From: Paraburkholderia largidicola
GTDB taxonomy: Bacteria; Pseudomonadota; Gammaproteobacteria; Burkholderiales; Burkholderiaceae
Direction of reading: 5' to 3'
Assembly: GCF_013426895.1 (NCBI RefSeq)
Contig: NZ_AP023176.1
Location: 1 to 64,000 of the forward strand
Length of the DNA: 64,000 nucleotides
Part shown: positions 27,835 through 37,357 of the stretch, in pieces
Numbering within the stretch: position 1 is the first letter of the stretch
Layout: every line of letters starts with the position of its first letter
Translations under genes and position numbers: made by a program
The notes under the pieces: generated by a model
What the model saw: only the letters and a program-made list of their open reading frames with translations
The model's database searches: none
What the model was told of the DNA's origin: nothing

Positions 27835-29139
27835 ATGCCCAGATCTTCGCCGACTGAGGTTCGTACTGAAAGCGTCAAAAAGCACGTGGCGGCCATCCAC
27901 ACGAGCGGCGAACTTTCGCTGCTCGAGCGGAAGCTGTCCAACGTGCTGCTACTGCATTCATACGACAACCTTCTGAACACGAGAACCCACCGTCTACCGG
28001 TGCGGACGCTCATGCTCGTGCTTGGTTGGACGGAAAGCGAAAACACCGAAAAGCTACGGGAAGCGCTCAGGCAGCTCGCCACCACCGCCGTCGAATTCAA
28101 CGTCATGGACGACGGCCGGGAACGGTGGAGCGTCATGCCTATTCTGTCGTTCGCGGAGATTCGCGCGGGTGTCTGCTCCTATCGCTACGACGAGGCACTC
28201 GCAGAAAAGCTCTACGATCCGTCGATTTACGCGACCGTCAATCTGGGCGTGCAGCGCAAATTCTCGAAGTCCCATGCATTGACGCTTTACGAAAACTGCC
28301 TGCGTTTTCAAAAGGTTGGCTCGACCGGCTGGATCGAACTGCCCGTCCTTCGGAAACTTCTGGGTGCGACCCAGGAGTATTACGACGATTTTCGTCGTCT
28401 GAACAGCAAGGTGATTCAGAAGGCCGTGAAGGAGATCAACGACGTCTCAGATATCAACGTCGACGTCGAATATCAGCGGCTCGGGCGGTCAGTAACGGGT
28501 GTGAAGTTTCTTATCCGGCAAGGCGCGCAGCAGTCGCTTCTTACGCCTGAAACAGAAGACGAGTTTGCGCACGTCCGTGACAGCGAGATCTATCGGAAGC
28601 TTCGGGCGCACGGGATTGGCGACAAGCTGGCGCTCAGCTTCGTCATCGAGGATGAGGAGCGGGCACGCCTGGTTGTCCAGTTGGCGGAAGAGAAAGACCG
28701 CAAAGGTCAGATCAAGCGTTCTACGGCCGGCTTCATTCGCACGCTGATCGAAAACAAAGCAGACGTTTCTGAGCCGGAATACGAGAAAGAAAAGCGCGAG
28801 AAGGCTCAGAAGCAGGCGGCAGCAGCGCGCTCGCGCACGCTCGATGCGCGCATGCAGGAATTGCGGATCGACTTCGATCGCCTCCAGTGCGCCGCGGCCG
28901 TCAAGGCACTGACGCAGGATGAGAAGCGCGCGTATGCCCGTCAGTTCGTCGAAGGCGACGGAGCCAAGTACGCGCGTGAGTTCCGCCCGGACAGTCCGGG
29001 GCTGTTTTCCGGCTCCGTTGGCCGTGTGAATTTCGCGTCCTGGCTGAGAAACCGCGTGCGTCCGGAATTCGACGCGACAAAGTTCGACGGTTGGCTTGCT
29101 GAGAATCACCAGGAAGTTTCTTTACAACGGAATTCTTAA
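27835..29139 (+). CDS. Replication initiator, Rep_3-like winged-helix protein
   Basis: 434 residues. The central region has the double winged-helix pattern of plasmid initiators: LSLLERKLSNVLLLHSYDNL near the front, FSKSHALTLYENCLRFQKVGSTGWIELPVLRKLLG in the middle, then YYDDFRRLNSKVIQKAVKEINDVSDINVDVEYQRLGRSVTGVKFLI. A charged C-terminal helix (residues 300-345) and a further 90 residues follow. It should bind the upstream iterons and recruit the replisome. Initiators of this type start replication of second chromosomes and megaplasmids in Burkholderiaceae. The gene is followed by parA and parB on the same strand. Confidence 0.85.
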   Translation: MPRSSPTEVRTESVKKHVAAIHTSGELSLLERKLSNVLLLHSYDNLLNTRTHRLPVRTLMLVLGWTESENTEKLREALRQLATTAVEFNVMDDGRERWSVMPILSFAEIRAGVCSYRYDEALAEKLYDPSIYATVNLGVQRKFSKSHALTLYENCLRFQKVGSTGWIELPVLRKLLGATQEYYDDFRRLNSKVIQKAVKEINDVSDINVDVEYQRLGRSVTGVKFLIRQGAQQSLLTPETEDEFAHVRDSEIYRKLRAHGIGDKLALSFVIEDEERARLVVQLAEEKDRKGQIKRSTAGFIRTLIENKADVSEPEYEKEKREKAQKQAAAARSRTLDARMQELRIDFDRLQCAAAVKALTQDEKRAYARQFVEGDGAKYAREFRPDSPGLFSGSVGRVNFASWLRNRVRPEFDATKFDGWLAENHQEVSLQRNS

Positions 29140-29162
29140 AAATACCAAATTTCCGTTGAATG

Positions 29163-29184
29163 GATGGCTTTCTGTCGAGCCATC
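29163..29184. promoter_or_regulatory. inverted repeat upstream of parA, candidate operator
   Basis: GATGGCT-N8-AGCCATC, 40 bases before ATG 29224. A TATAAG hexamer follows at 29188-29193. The site is well placed for autorepression by ParA, whose N-terminus has a predicted DNA-binding domain. Confidence 0.4.
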
Positions 29185-29223
29185 TGATATAAGCTGACTG
29201 CATCGTCTTTCGCGGATCAGCTA

Positions 29224-30375
29224 ATGAACATCACTATTCAAGATATCGTCGATCAGGCCGCTCGCGCGACTGACATCGTCTCGCAGGTTCGGGGTCGCAT
29301 GCTGGCTCCGAATGCACGCAAAAACCCTCCTGTTTTCAACGCTTCACAGCTCGCCGCGCTGTGTGAAGTCGACAAGAGTCAAATCACCTATCGCACGTCG
29401 AAGGGCGACCTTCCCCCCGGCACCGTCAACGCGACGGGCTCGCGGCGCGAATTCTCCTTGCTGGAAGCCCGCGAATGGGTCCGCGCGTACCGCAGCAACG
29501 CGCTGCGGCCGGCGAAGGCACCAGCCATGACGGTCGCTATCGGTAACTTCAAGGGCGGCGTCAGCAAAACAACCACGGCGATGACGCTCGCACAGGGCTT
29601 GAGTCTGCGCGGTCACCGCGTGCTCGTGATCGATACCGATCCGCAGGGGTCGCTGACCACGCTGTTCGGCATTCTTCCTGATACGGAAGTCGAGGAAGAT
29701 TCCACGATCACGGCTCTCGCGACGGGCGATCAAACGAGCATCGAATACGCGATCCGCGAAACGTATTGGGATGGCATCGATCTGGTGCCGGCTTCGTCTT
29801 CGCTCTTCAACGTCGAATTCATTTTGCCGAGCCGGCAGATGAAGGAGCCGGACTTCGAATTCTGGAATGTGCTGAACACGAGCCTCGAGCAGGCGCGCAG
29901 CAACTATGACGTGATCATCATCGACACGCCGCCGGCGCTGAGCTACGGCACCGTCAATGCGTTCATGGCCGCGGATGGCCTGATCGTGCCGACGCCGCCG
30001 AACGCACTCGACTTCGCCAGCTCGGCGCAATTCTGGACACTCTTTAGCGATCTCGCCTCGAACCTCACGGCGGAAACGAACACGGACAAATCGTTCGAGT
30101 TCATTCACGTGCTGCTTTCGCGCGTGGACCCCGCCGATGCAGCAGCGGGCGTCGTCAGGGAATGGATCTCGGCGACGTATGCAGAAAAGGTTCTGCCCGT
30201 CGAGATTCCTAAGACGGCGGTCACGGCGGCAAGCTCGGCTGAGTTCGGCACCGTGTACGACATCTCCCGCTACGACGGCAACGCGAAGACCTATCGAAGG
30301 GCGCGCGAGGCGTATGACCGTGTGACGGAGATTGTCGAGCAATCCATTGTGGCCTTCTGGGCGAAGTCAGAATAA
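29224..30375 (+). CDS. parA: ParA partition ATPase (type Ia, with N-terminal DNA-binding domain)
   Basis: 383 residues. Residues 1-100 form a winged-helix-like domain (FNASQLAALCEVDKSQITYR...FSLLEAREWVRAYR), absent from short chromosomal ParA proteins and typical of P1/F-type ParA that repress their own operon. The ATPase has deviant Walker A KGGVSKTT in AIGNFKGGVSKTTTAMTLA, A' motif VIDTDPQGSLT and Walker B VIIIDTPPAL. It moves the ParB-parS complex during segregation. It sits 84 bases after rep and 12 bases before parB. Confidence 0.92.
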   Translation: MNITIQDIVDQAARATDIVSQVRGRMLAPNARKNPPVFNASQLAALCEVDKSQITYRTSKGDLPPGTVNATGSRREFSLLEAREWVRAYRSNALRPAKAPAMTVAIGNFKGGVSKTTTAMTLAQGLSLRGHRVLVIDTDPQGSLTTLFGILPDTEVEEDSTITALATGDQTSIEYAIRETYWDGIDLVPASSSLFNVEFILPSRQMKEPDFEFWNVLNTSLEQARSNYDVIIIDTPPALSYGTVNAFMAADGLIVPTPPNALDFASSAQFWTLFSDLASNLTAETNTDKSFEFIHVLLSRVDPADAAAGVVREWISATYAEKVLPVEIPKTAVTAASSAEFGTVYDISRYDGNAKTYRRAREAYDRVTEIVEQSIVAFWAKSE

Positions 30376-30387
30376 AGGGAGGAGTAA

Positions 30388-31353
30388 ATGTCGATCAAGG
30401 ACAGGCTTGCGAAGAAAACGGGTGACTTGATGGTTCCTGCTCCGTCCCAGGAGGCGGGGCGGGGCGCATCGCCGCGTACGGCGCCGGGGCAGATGCTGGC
30501 GTTTCGCAGCGCGATGCGCGAGAGCTCGGATCGCGTGTCGCAACTGGAAGCCCAGCTCAAGGAATACGATGGCGCCGTCGCAATTCGCGCGCTCGATCCG
30601 AAGTCGATCCATGCGTCGAAGTGGGCAAACCGCCAGGATTTCGGCGACGAGAGTTTTGCGGAACTGAAATCGCTGATCGGGGAGGCGGGCGGCAATACGC
30701 AGCCGATCAAGGTGCGGCCGTCGAGCGACGGTGACGGATACGAGATCGTGTTCGGGCATCGCCGGCATCGCGCGTGTCTGGAACTCGATTTGCCGGTGAA
30801 CGCGATCGTCGATGGCGAAATCACCGAGCAAGGCCAGTTTGTCCAGATGGATCAGGAGAACCGCGCGCGGAAGAACCTGAGTCCGTGGGAGCAGGGCGTG
30901 TGGTACAAGCGCGCGCTCGACGACAAGTTGTGGCCGTCGCAGAACGCGATGGCGAAGGCGTGCGGCCTGTCGCAAGGGAATATTTCTAGCGCGCTTCTCG
31001 TGGCAGAGCTTCCGGCTGAGGTGGTTGGCGCGTTTCCGTCGCCGCACGATATCCAGTTTCAGGCTGCCCGGAAGTTGTCGGTGGCGCTCAAGAAGACGCC
31101 CGACGAGATCGTGCAGCGGGCGGTCGAGCTTGCCGATGATTCGTCGCGCACGGCGCCTGAGGTGTTGACCGCTTTGCTGGCGGCGGCTCGTCCTGCGGCT
31201 CCTGCCCGAAAGGAAGAAGAGGTTGGGATCGAGCGGAAGGGGGAATTGTTGGTGATTCGTCTGCGGGCTAGCGGTGTGCCGCAAGATCGGGTTGAGGAGT
31301 TGCGGCAACTGATCACCGGGTTTCTTGAGGACGTGCAGTCGACGGCGGATTGA
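30388..31353 (+). CDS. parB: ParB partition protein
   Basis: 321 residues behind GGGAGGAGTAA. The N-terminal CTPase/sulfiredoxin-fold region has QPIKVRPSSDGDGYEIVFGHRRHRACLELDL with the GxRRxRA nucleotide-binding motif. The central helix-turn-helix is SQNAMAKACGLSQGNISSALLVAEL, and a C-terminal dimerisation part closes the chain. It should bind the TTATTTACCGTAAATAA sites found on both sides of the locus and load as a sliding clamp. Confidence 0.92.
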   Translation: MSIKDRLAKKTGDLMVPAPSQEAGRGASPRTAPGQMLAFRSAMRESSDRVSQLEAQLKEYDGAVAIRALDPKSIHASKWANRQDFGDESFAELKSLIGEAGGNTQPIKVRPSSDGDGYEIVFGHRRHRACLELDLPVNAIVDGEITEQGQFVQMDQENRARKNLSPWEQGVWYKRALDDKLWPSQNAMAKACGLSQGNISSALLVAELPAEVVGAFPSPHDIQFQAARKLSVALKKTPDEIVQRAVELADDSSRTAPEVLTALLAAARPAAPARKEEEVGIERKGELLVIRLRASGVPQDRVEELRQLITGFLEDVQSTAD

Positions 31354-31747
31354 AGTCCTGATGGGGTGCCTCGCCAGTTGATGGTGGGCACCCGTTGTAA
31401 TGTGGATTGTGTTTCGGTAGCTGGATGGTTTCCCCTCGCGGCGTTGGTTCTTGTGGCGCTGCTTCTCTCTTCGGTCGTTCGACCGGTCTCTTTCTCAATT
31501 TGCCCTGATTTGGTCCGACACGGTGCTTTACCGGCTGGCGTGCTTTGGCATTGCTTTGGGCTGACACGTCAGGCTCGGGCCATTCTCCGAATGGCTTCTC
31601 GGCGCTGTATGTGCGTTTTCTTTTTGATCGTTCCGGTTTGAGTGCAGTGCTCACGGCCTCGTTGTGGGTGCCTTGGGCTTCCTTATGCTTCGTCGGTTTT
31701 GAGATTCGCGGCGGAATTTTCAGGTGCCGCAGGAAAGAACGTCGGGG

Positions 31748-31764
31748 CTATTTACGGTAAATAA
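31748..31764. repeat. parS-like palindrome 3
   Basis: CTATTTACGGTAAATAA, one arm mismatch and an inverted centre base relative to the consensus. Confidence 0.6.
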
Positions 31765-31888
31765 GGCTGGGCACCCGGTGGCGTCGAGACAGAAGGCGTC
31801 ATGCCGCAATCTCTGCTCTGGTTGGTGTGCGGTCCAATTCGCTTCGATCGCGAAGGTCCGCACGAACGACAAGTTGAGCTCGACGACA

Positions 31889-31909
31889 GGTTATTTACCG
31901 TAAATAACC
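31889..31909. repeat. parS-like palindrome 4 (perfect, extended)
   Basis: The perfect core TTATTTACCGTAAATAA at 31891-31907, extended by GG and CC to a 21-bp odd palindrome. Confidence 0.75.
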
Positions 31910-31953
31910 CGCGCCGGTCGCGGCAGCGAACCCGCTGGTTTTCTGTTCCCGAA

Positions 31954-31972
31954 GTTATTTACCGTAAATAAC
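31954..31972. repeat. parS-like palindrome 5 (perfect)
   Basis: The perfect core at 31955-31971 flanked by G and C. It lies 64 bases after copy 4, about six helical turns. Confidence 0.75.
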
Positions 31973-32757
31973 CTCACAGGGGCGCGGGCGTGAAAATGAT
32001 AAATGAACGTCAATCGGCGTCCCGTTGAGGGCTAGCGACTGCGCGGCGGCGACTTGTCGTGATTGCAGAGCGCGACGAGCGCGGCAGATGTGGGAAGCGC
32101 TGCGATGGTGAAAGACCGCTCGTGTTTGCTACTCGATGACGCGGAAGGAGCGTCGTCAAGGTTTGCGGCGCACTTCTCCGTGTCAGTACCCGTCTGCCTT
32201 GCCGGCATCCGAGCAAGAATAAAAGGCGTACCAATTCTCGGGGCAAACGGCAGAGATCGAAATGCTCGGTAGAGATCGCGCGCGCGACGCCTCACCTTAG
32301 AAGTCGGTCATGCCAAAGGCCCACACGCCGCCTCCACCCGAGTAACGCTGTCTCCGAAAGCTTGCAACCCGACCGAAAGACGAAGCTTCGGACACGTCAA
32401 CCGTGTTTGCGAAGCCACGGTCTGCCGCGTCGTCCAGGCGAAACGAAGGCGTCACTTCCCGTCGATACAGCGGCTCTTCGTTTGTCACATGCCCAGCGAT
32501 CGATGCCATGCGCCGACCTACAGCAATTTGGAAGAGGTACATTCACGCGCCCCTACACGGCATCGATGGGTATGAGGCCGGTGTCGCTGCCAATGACGTT
32601 GGGGCGATCGAACTGATTCCGCGCTTCCAACGAGAACGGAACACGCCTTCCCTGATCGGCGTCTGTCGGGAGTATCCATGACCGTCGCAAGATCCTTTAA
32701 GGTCGTGTTCGCCGCCGGACCTCAGCAACGAACTGGCTGCTCGCGCCGAAAACGTCC

Positions 32758-32834
<77 letters not shown>

Positions 32835-33019
32835 GCGGGGCACCACGAATATCCGCCGTACGGATACGAGTACCAAAGCGCTCGACTCGGACAATGGACG
32901 CTAACGTTCGGAAAGACCCCACAGTCCTCAGCAAGGCCGGAACGCAGATCCAGTGCCTGCGACTCGCAAGCCCGACCTTCCCAGTCCGCCACGAACCCTG
33001 TCCGCCGCGGCCTATCTCA

Positions 33020-33040
33020 AATTAGTAAGCTTCACTAATT
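33020..33040. promoter_or_regulatory. operator-like inverted repeat
   Basis: AATTAGT-N7-ACTAATT, a strong AT-rich dyad in otherwise GC-rich intergenic DNA. It is not a terminator (no T-run). The bound protein is unknown. Confidence 0.4.
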
Positions 33041-33507
33041 GATTGCTCGCTGCGCAAGTAACCCGGACGATCACAAAACAACCAGTCCCTCTCTACCGCA
33101 AAATGCCGCCCACAAGCCGCCGCGAATCTCAGGAGATCTGGCAGAGCAGCAACCCAAAGCGCAAACCCGCCAGCGGCTTCAAAACGGCCCCCAATTCGGT
33201 TTACGTTCGAAAATCATTTCGCAGCAAAGACTTGCAGCCGAAACCGTGAAACAACCTTAAGAAAACCGCACAGGTCAAGAAACCTTTATAATGCAATGAG
33301 TTAGCTGATCATTCGCCGAATGTTCCACGCTTCTGCGTGCTTCGAGCGAGATATTTCGCGCCAAACCGCGGTTTCGTTGATTTTCTGAACGAGAACAACC
33401 AAACCGTAACGTACGATACGTAGTCTGTCGTATTCGATACAGACATAGGGTGCTTGGGCACAGCAACCAGGCATAAAACCCCAAACAGCCCCGCCCGAGC
33501 GCTATCG

Positions 33508-33936
33508 CTAACGCAAAAGCACCAACTGAGGCACCGCATCGCCTCCAGCCCAAACGATCGCATTCTGCTCAAACCGCACGCCAAGCTCCTTCGCCGCGTC
33601 GACCGACACCCCCAGCACAAGAAAGCTAGCTTCACCGGACCAAGCATTGGAAGGGTGCTGACCAACACCCTCGATATGCGGCAACCCATGCCGCATCAGT
33701 TCAACGGCAAGCATCTCCTGCCGGTAGGCATTAGCCGCCTCATCGAGGGGTTCACTAAAAGGATTGCACGCCGTCACAAACGCGCTGCTCTCCACGTCAT
33801 TCAAACGATGAATCGCATCCAGCGTCGCATTGTGTTCGCCGATCTTCAGCGAAGCCGGCATGGAACCGTGCACCTGATAGTGCGTCTCCAGATAAGCCTG
33901 GATCGTGGCGCGAGGAATCTGTGATTCGGGAAACAA
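33508..33936 (-). CDS. DUF3293 domain protein
   Basis: 142 residues if TTG 33936 is the start. The family is recognised from VTACNPFSEPLDEAANAYRQ, PSNAWSGEASFLVLGVSVDAAKELG and the C-terminal QNAIVWAGGDAVPQLVLLR. The frame runs on to ATG 34053, but that extension crosses a terminator-like hairpin and reads as noise. TTG gives MFPESQIPRATIQAYLETHY, a plausible family N-terminus, with GGAGG five bases upstream. That ribosome site is the 3' arm of the hairpin at 33941-33959. Function unknown; the protein is small and cytoplasmic. Confidence 0.75.
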   Translation of the reverse strand: MFPESQIPRATIQAYLETHYQVHGSMPASLKIGEHNATLDAIHRLNDVESSAFVTACNPFSEPLDEAANAYRQEMLAVELMRHGLPHIEGVGQHPSNAWSGEASFLVLGVSVDAAKELGVRFEQNAIVWAGGDAVPQLVLLR

Positions 33937-33974
33937 AAAACCCTCCAGCTGCGGGAGGGTCGACGCGTTACCCT
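33931..33974 (-). promoter_or_regulatory. terminator-like hairpin that sequesters the DUF3293 ribosome site
   Basis: On the minus strand the stem CCCTCC-CGCAGCT-GGAGGG (33959-33941) is followed by six T (33940-33935). The 3' arm GGAGGG is also the Shine-Dalgarno of TTG 33936. An upstream AGGGT (33974-33970) can instead pair with ACCCT (33960-33956), which would break the 5' arm of the stem. The element may be a terminator, a translational switch or both. Confidence 0.5.
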
Positions 33975-34069
33975 TTGGTTGCTCTGCCGAGCCGCATCCG
34001 CTTGCGCGATCCACCTTGCCGGGGCGGGCAGGTTGGCATGGGCGTCGACCCAATTCAGGATGAACAGGC

Positions 34070-34099
34070 AGTAGAGCATGGTGGCCAATTCTGCGTCAA
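34070..34099 (-). promoter_or_regulatory. possible sigma-70 promoter for the DUF3293 leader
   Basis: Minus-strand TTGACG (34099-34094), an 18-base spacer and TCTACT (34075-34070). It would give a leader of about 125 bases ending in the hairpin described above. The -10 match is weak (4 of 6). Confidence 0.3.
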
Positions 34100-34257
34100 G
34101 GCGGCAGACTCGGCTTCTGCATCCATCCCGACGACCGGTTGCTCGCCGAAAATCGCACCCGTATCGTTCGCATGAACCGAACATGGTGCGATTCACGGCG
34201 CGACTGACCGCACGCGAGCCAAACGCATCGCAGGAACACCCCGTGCATCCCGAACGC

Positions 34258-34284
34258 GAATCGAACGAATCGAATGAATCGAAC
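34258..34284 (+). repeat. three 9-bp tandem repeats (GAATCGAAC)
   Basis: Units GAATCGAAC, GAATCGAAT and GAATCGAAC immediately before the DUF445 start. The repeat runs into the first possible ATG (34274), which argues for the later start. Confidence 0.7.
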
Positions 34285-34291
34285 CTACGCA

Positions 34292-35572
34292 ATGAACAAG
34301 GAAGTCGAACTCAAACGAGCCAAGCGCCGCGCGACGCTGCTGCTGCTGATCGCCACCGCGATCTTCATCGCCACGGCCTTCATGCAACGCAGCCTGTGGA
34401 TCGACGGCATCAAGGCCGTCGCGGAAGCCGCGATGGTCGGTGCGCTCGCCGACTGGTTCGCTGTCGTCGCGCTGTTCCGCCGCGTGCCGATTCCCGGTGT
34501 GGCCGCGCACACCGCGATCATCCCGCAGAACAAGGACAAGATCGCCGACAATCTCGCGCTTTTCGTGCGTGAGAAGTTTCTCGACGATTCATCGATAGTC
34601 GGCCTGATCCGCAAGCACGATCCCGCGCAAAGCATCACGAACTGGCTATGCGTCGAAGAGAATACGCAGCGCCTCGGCGGCTACGTGGTCAAGCTGACGA
34701 GCGGCATCCTCGAACTGCTGGACGACGCGCGTATCCAGACCTTCATCAAGGACGCGCTTGATGCGATGCTCGACAAGATCGACCTGTCGAAAACGACGGG
34801 CGCGATCCTCGACACACTGACGCGCGACGGCCGTCACCAGCAACTGCTCGACGAAGGCATCGAGCATCTGATGGCGTTGCTGGGCGAACCGGGCGTCCGC
34901 GCGTTCATCGCCGAGCAGATCGTCGACTGGCTCAAACGCGAATACCCGACCCTCCAGAAACTGATGCCTTCCGAATGGTTAGGCGAGAGCGGCGCGAACG
35001 TCGTCGCGGATACCGTCAACAACATGCTGTTGCGCGTGAGCGAGGACCGCGATCACAAGCTGCGCCACAAATTCGACGAAGCCGCCGCGCGTCTCATCGT
35101 CAAGCTGAAGTCCGATCCCGCGTTTCTGCAGAAGGGCGAAGAGATCAAGCGCTACGTAAAAGAAAGCGAGAATCTCGCGCTATACGTGAGAGACCTGTGG
35201 AGTCAGTTGCGCGACTGGTTGCGGCGCGATCTCGAGCGCGACGATTCCGTGCTGCGCGCGAAGGTGGCCGCGATGGGGCAATGGATCGGGCGCGAACTGG
35301 CGCGAGATGAATCGCTGCGCCGCTCGCTGAACGATCATATGGAAGAAGCGGCGCGCGCGATGGCGCCGGATTTCGCAGGCTATCTGACGCGCCACATCAG
35401 CGACACGGTCAAGAACTGGGATTCACGCGACATGTCGCGACAGATCGAGTTGAACATCGGCAAAGACCTGCAATACATCCGCATCAACGGAACGCTGGTC
35501 GGCGGATGTATCGGGCTGCTGCTGTATGCAAGCTCGCAGATTTTCGCGCTCGTGCGGCTGCACCTCGGGTAG
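34292..35572 (+). CDS. DUF445 family membrane protein
   Basis: 426 residues from ATG 34292; ATG 34274 in the same frame lies inside a tandem repeat and is the alternative. One membrane helix is near residues 14-33, directly before the DUF445 signature AVAEAAMVGALADWFAVVALFRRVPIPG, HTAIIPQNKDKIADNLALFVREKF. A long helical region follows and a second hydrophobic segment lies at the C-terminus (LVGGCIGLLLYASSQIFALV). The family is conserved in bacteria and envelope-located; its role is unknown. Confidence 0.85.
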   Translation: MNKEVELKRAKRRATLLLLIATAIFIATAFMQRSLWIDGIKAVAEAAMVGALADWFAVVALFRRVPIPGVAAHTAIIPQNKDKIADNLALFVREKFLDDSSIVGLIRKHDPAQSITNWLCVEENTQRLGGYVVKLTSGILELLDDARIQTFIKDALDAMLDKIDLSKTTGAILDTLTRDGRHQQLLDEGIEHLMALLGEPGVRAFIAEQIVDWLKREYPTLQKLMPSEWLGESGANVVADTVNNMLLRVSEDRDHKLRHKFDEAAARLIVKLKSDPAFLQKGEEIKRYVKESENLALYVRDLWSQLRDWLRRDLERDDSVLRAKVAAMGQWIGRELARDESLRRSLNDHMEEAARAMAPDFAGYLTRHISDTVKNWDSRDMSRQIELNIGKDLQYIRINGTLVGGCIGLLLYASSQIFALVRLHLG

Positions 35573-35594
35573 CGCGGCACGCACGCAGACACGC

Positions 35595-35918
35595 CTATTG
35601 CGTGGCCGTCGGCTTTTTCTGCTGGGCGCATTCCTGCGTGAAAAGCATGCTCGCCTGGTCCGGCGTCATGGGTTCGCTGCTGCTGTAAATCCTGTCGATA
35701 ACGGCCGTAACCGCCTGACGATCCGACGCATCCTTGTAGTACGTCTGCGCCTGGGTCAACGCCTGCTGCTTCGTTTTCTTGTGACGGCGCCATGACGCTA
35801 CCTGGCCCGCGATATCGCCGATCGCGAAACACTGGTCGGCGACCGTCTGCGCGAACGTCGGCGCGGACGGTTGCGCGAGGCAGACGGCGAGCGCCGCCGC
35901 GGCTACTGCTCGTTTCAT
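35595..35918 (-). CDS. Small secreted protein of unknown function
   Basis: 107 residues. The signal peptide MKRAVAAAALAVCLAQPSAP plus TFAQ is clear. The mature part has two Cys (DQCFAIG and TQECAQQKKP) that could form a disulfide, and is otherwise helical and charged (ASWRRHKKTKQQALTQAQTYYKDASDRQAVTAVIDRIYSSSEPM). I do not recognise the family. Convergent with the DUF445 gene. Confidence 0.6.
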   Translation of the reverse strand: MKRAVAAAALAVCLAQPSAPTFAQTVADQCFAIGDIAGQVASWRRHKKTKQQALTQAQTYYKDASDRQAVTAVIDRIYSSSEPMTPDQASMLFTQECAQQKKPTATQ

Positions 35919-36032
35919 TTCCGGTTCCTGTGGTCAGATGGGCGATAGTATAAAGACGGGCGCAGCCGCGACCCAGCCTCGCGCTCACCGCTACCCGCCG
36001 ATATCGAAGCCACCCGCATCTGCAGGACCTCT

Positions 36033-36536
36033 ATGCCGCTCAATCCTTCGTCGCCGCTCGCCCGACTGCTCAACGGTCCGATCCATCCCGGCAAGGTCGT
36101 CTGGATCGGTTTGCGGCCGCGGCGAAAAGTCGCGATGGCGGTGGTCGAGACGGCGCAGATCGACGCTGACGCGGGGCTTGTCGGCGATCACTACGGGAGC
36201 CGTAGCGGCGCGCGCCAGGTGACGCTGATTCAGGCCGAAAGCCTGCGCAGCATCGCAAGTCATCTGGGACGCAGCGACGTGGCCGCCATCGACGTGCGCC
36301 GCAACATCGTGACCCAAGGCATCAATCTGATGGCGTTGAAAGACCGGCAATTTCGCATCGGCGATGCCGTGCTGCAAACGACGGGCGAATGTCACCCGTG
36401 TTCGCGTATGGAAGAAGTGCTGGGCGTGGGCGGATACAACGCCGTGCGGGGCTTCGGCGGCATCACGGCGCGCGTCGTGAAAGGCGGCACGATCGGAATC
36501 GGCGACGTGATCGAAGCGCTGCCCGTCACGGGCTAG
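36033..36536 (+). CDS. MOSC domain protein
   Basis: 167 residues, essentially a single MOSC domain as in the molybdenum cofactor sulfurase C-terminus. It contains AGLVGDHYGSRSGARQVTLIQAE near the front, RRNIVTQGINLMALKDRQFRIGDAVLQTTGECHPCSRME with the conserved cysteine, and a C-terminal GGITARVVKGGTIGIGD. MOSC proteins bind or transfer molybdenum cofactor or sulfur. Stand-alone members such as YiiM act in detoxifying reduction of N-hydroxylated compounds; which applies here is unknown. Confidence 0.85.
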   Translation: MPLNPSSPLARLLNGPIHPGKVVWIGLRPRRKVAMAVVETAQIDADAGLVGDHYGSRSGARQVTLIQAESLRSIASHLGRSDVAAIDVRRNIVTQGINLMALKDRQFRIGDAVLQTTGECHPCSRMEEVLGVGGYNAVRGFGGITARVVKGGTIGIGDVIEALPVTG

Positions 36537-36601
36537 CGCACACAATATCGCCAAACGCGACGTGCAGAGGCGCCATGCGCCAACGCACGTCACGCATCGG
36601 C

Positions 36602-37054
36602 TTACTTCTTCGCGACTTCGAAGAGATTCCGGTATTGCCCGTAACCTTCTTCGTCCAGCCGCGAGAGGGGGATGAAGCGCAGCGACGCCGAGTTGATGCA
36701 ATAACGCAGTCCGCCCGTCTCGCGCGGTCCGTCCGGAAACACGTGACCGAGGTGACTGTCGCCATGTTTCGAGCGCACTTCGGTGCGGATCATGCCGTGG
36801 CTCATGTCGCGCAGTTCGACGACGTGTTCGTCCTCAAGCGGTTTCGTGAAGCTCGGCCAGCCGCAGCCGCTGTCGAACTTGTCCATCGACGTGAAAAGCG
36901 GCTCGCCGGATACGACGTCGACATACAGGCCGGCTTCCTTGCTGTCCCAGAACTCGTTGTAGAAGGGGCGTTCCGTCCCGCTTTCCTGCGTCACGCGACG
37001 CTGTTCGGCGGTGAGTCGGGCCACTGCTTCCGGTGTCTTTTTGTAGTCGGGCAT
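36602..37054 (-). CDS. msrB: Peptide-methionine (R)-S-oxide reductase
   Basis: 150 residues from ATG 37054 behind AAGGAGAGATTC. It reduces methionine-R-sulfoxide in proteins. The catalytic cysteine is in [14 protein letters not shown], and the fold motifs [31 protein letters not shown] and [10 protein letters not shown] are intact. The two CxxC pairs that bind zinc in many MsrB proteins are missing (the first region reads VSGEPLF), so this is a zinc-free form. Cytoplasmic, no signal peptide. Confidence 0.92.
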   Translation of the reverse strand: MPDYKKTPEAVARLTAEQRRVTQESGTERPFYNEFWDSKEAGLYVDVVSGEPLFTSMDKFDSGCGWPSFTKPLEDEHVVELRDMSHGMIRTEVRSKHGDSHLGHVFPDGPRETGGLRYCINSASLRFIPLSRLDEEGYGQYRNLFEVAKK

Positions 37055-37357
37055 GGGTGAATCTCTCCTTGATAGACGCGGCCAGCGCGGACGCTTGCCA
37101 CACGAGTCTGACGGCCCGTTTTCCAGCGCTGCCGGTGACGGGCACTCGTATATATGGGCACTGTGGATACGCACAAGCATACGCAAATGTCCCGCGGCTT
37201 GCATGGCGCGCGCCAGGCGCGCCACTGGCGCGTGCGCGGCGATTGATGCATTTGCGGAATCATTCGCGGACGCTTGCGAATGGCCAGCGAGCAAGACGAC
37301 AATAGGCGCGCTTCAGGAACCATGCCGCCGACCCTAAGCCCTATATGGGCACCGACG

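Noticed and set aside
33257..33292. Sigma-70 promoter around TATAAT at 33287.
   Set aside because: No -35 hexamer lies at an acceptable distance and no gene begins downstream on that strand.
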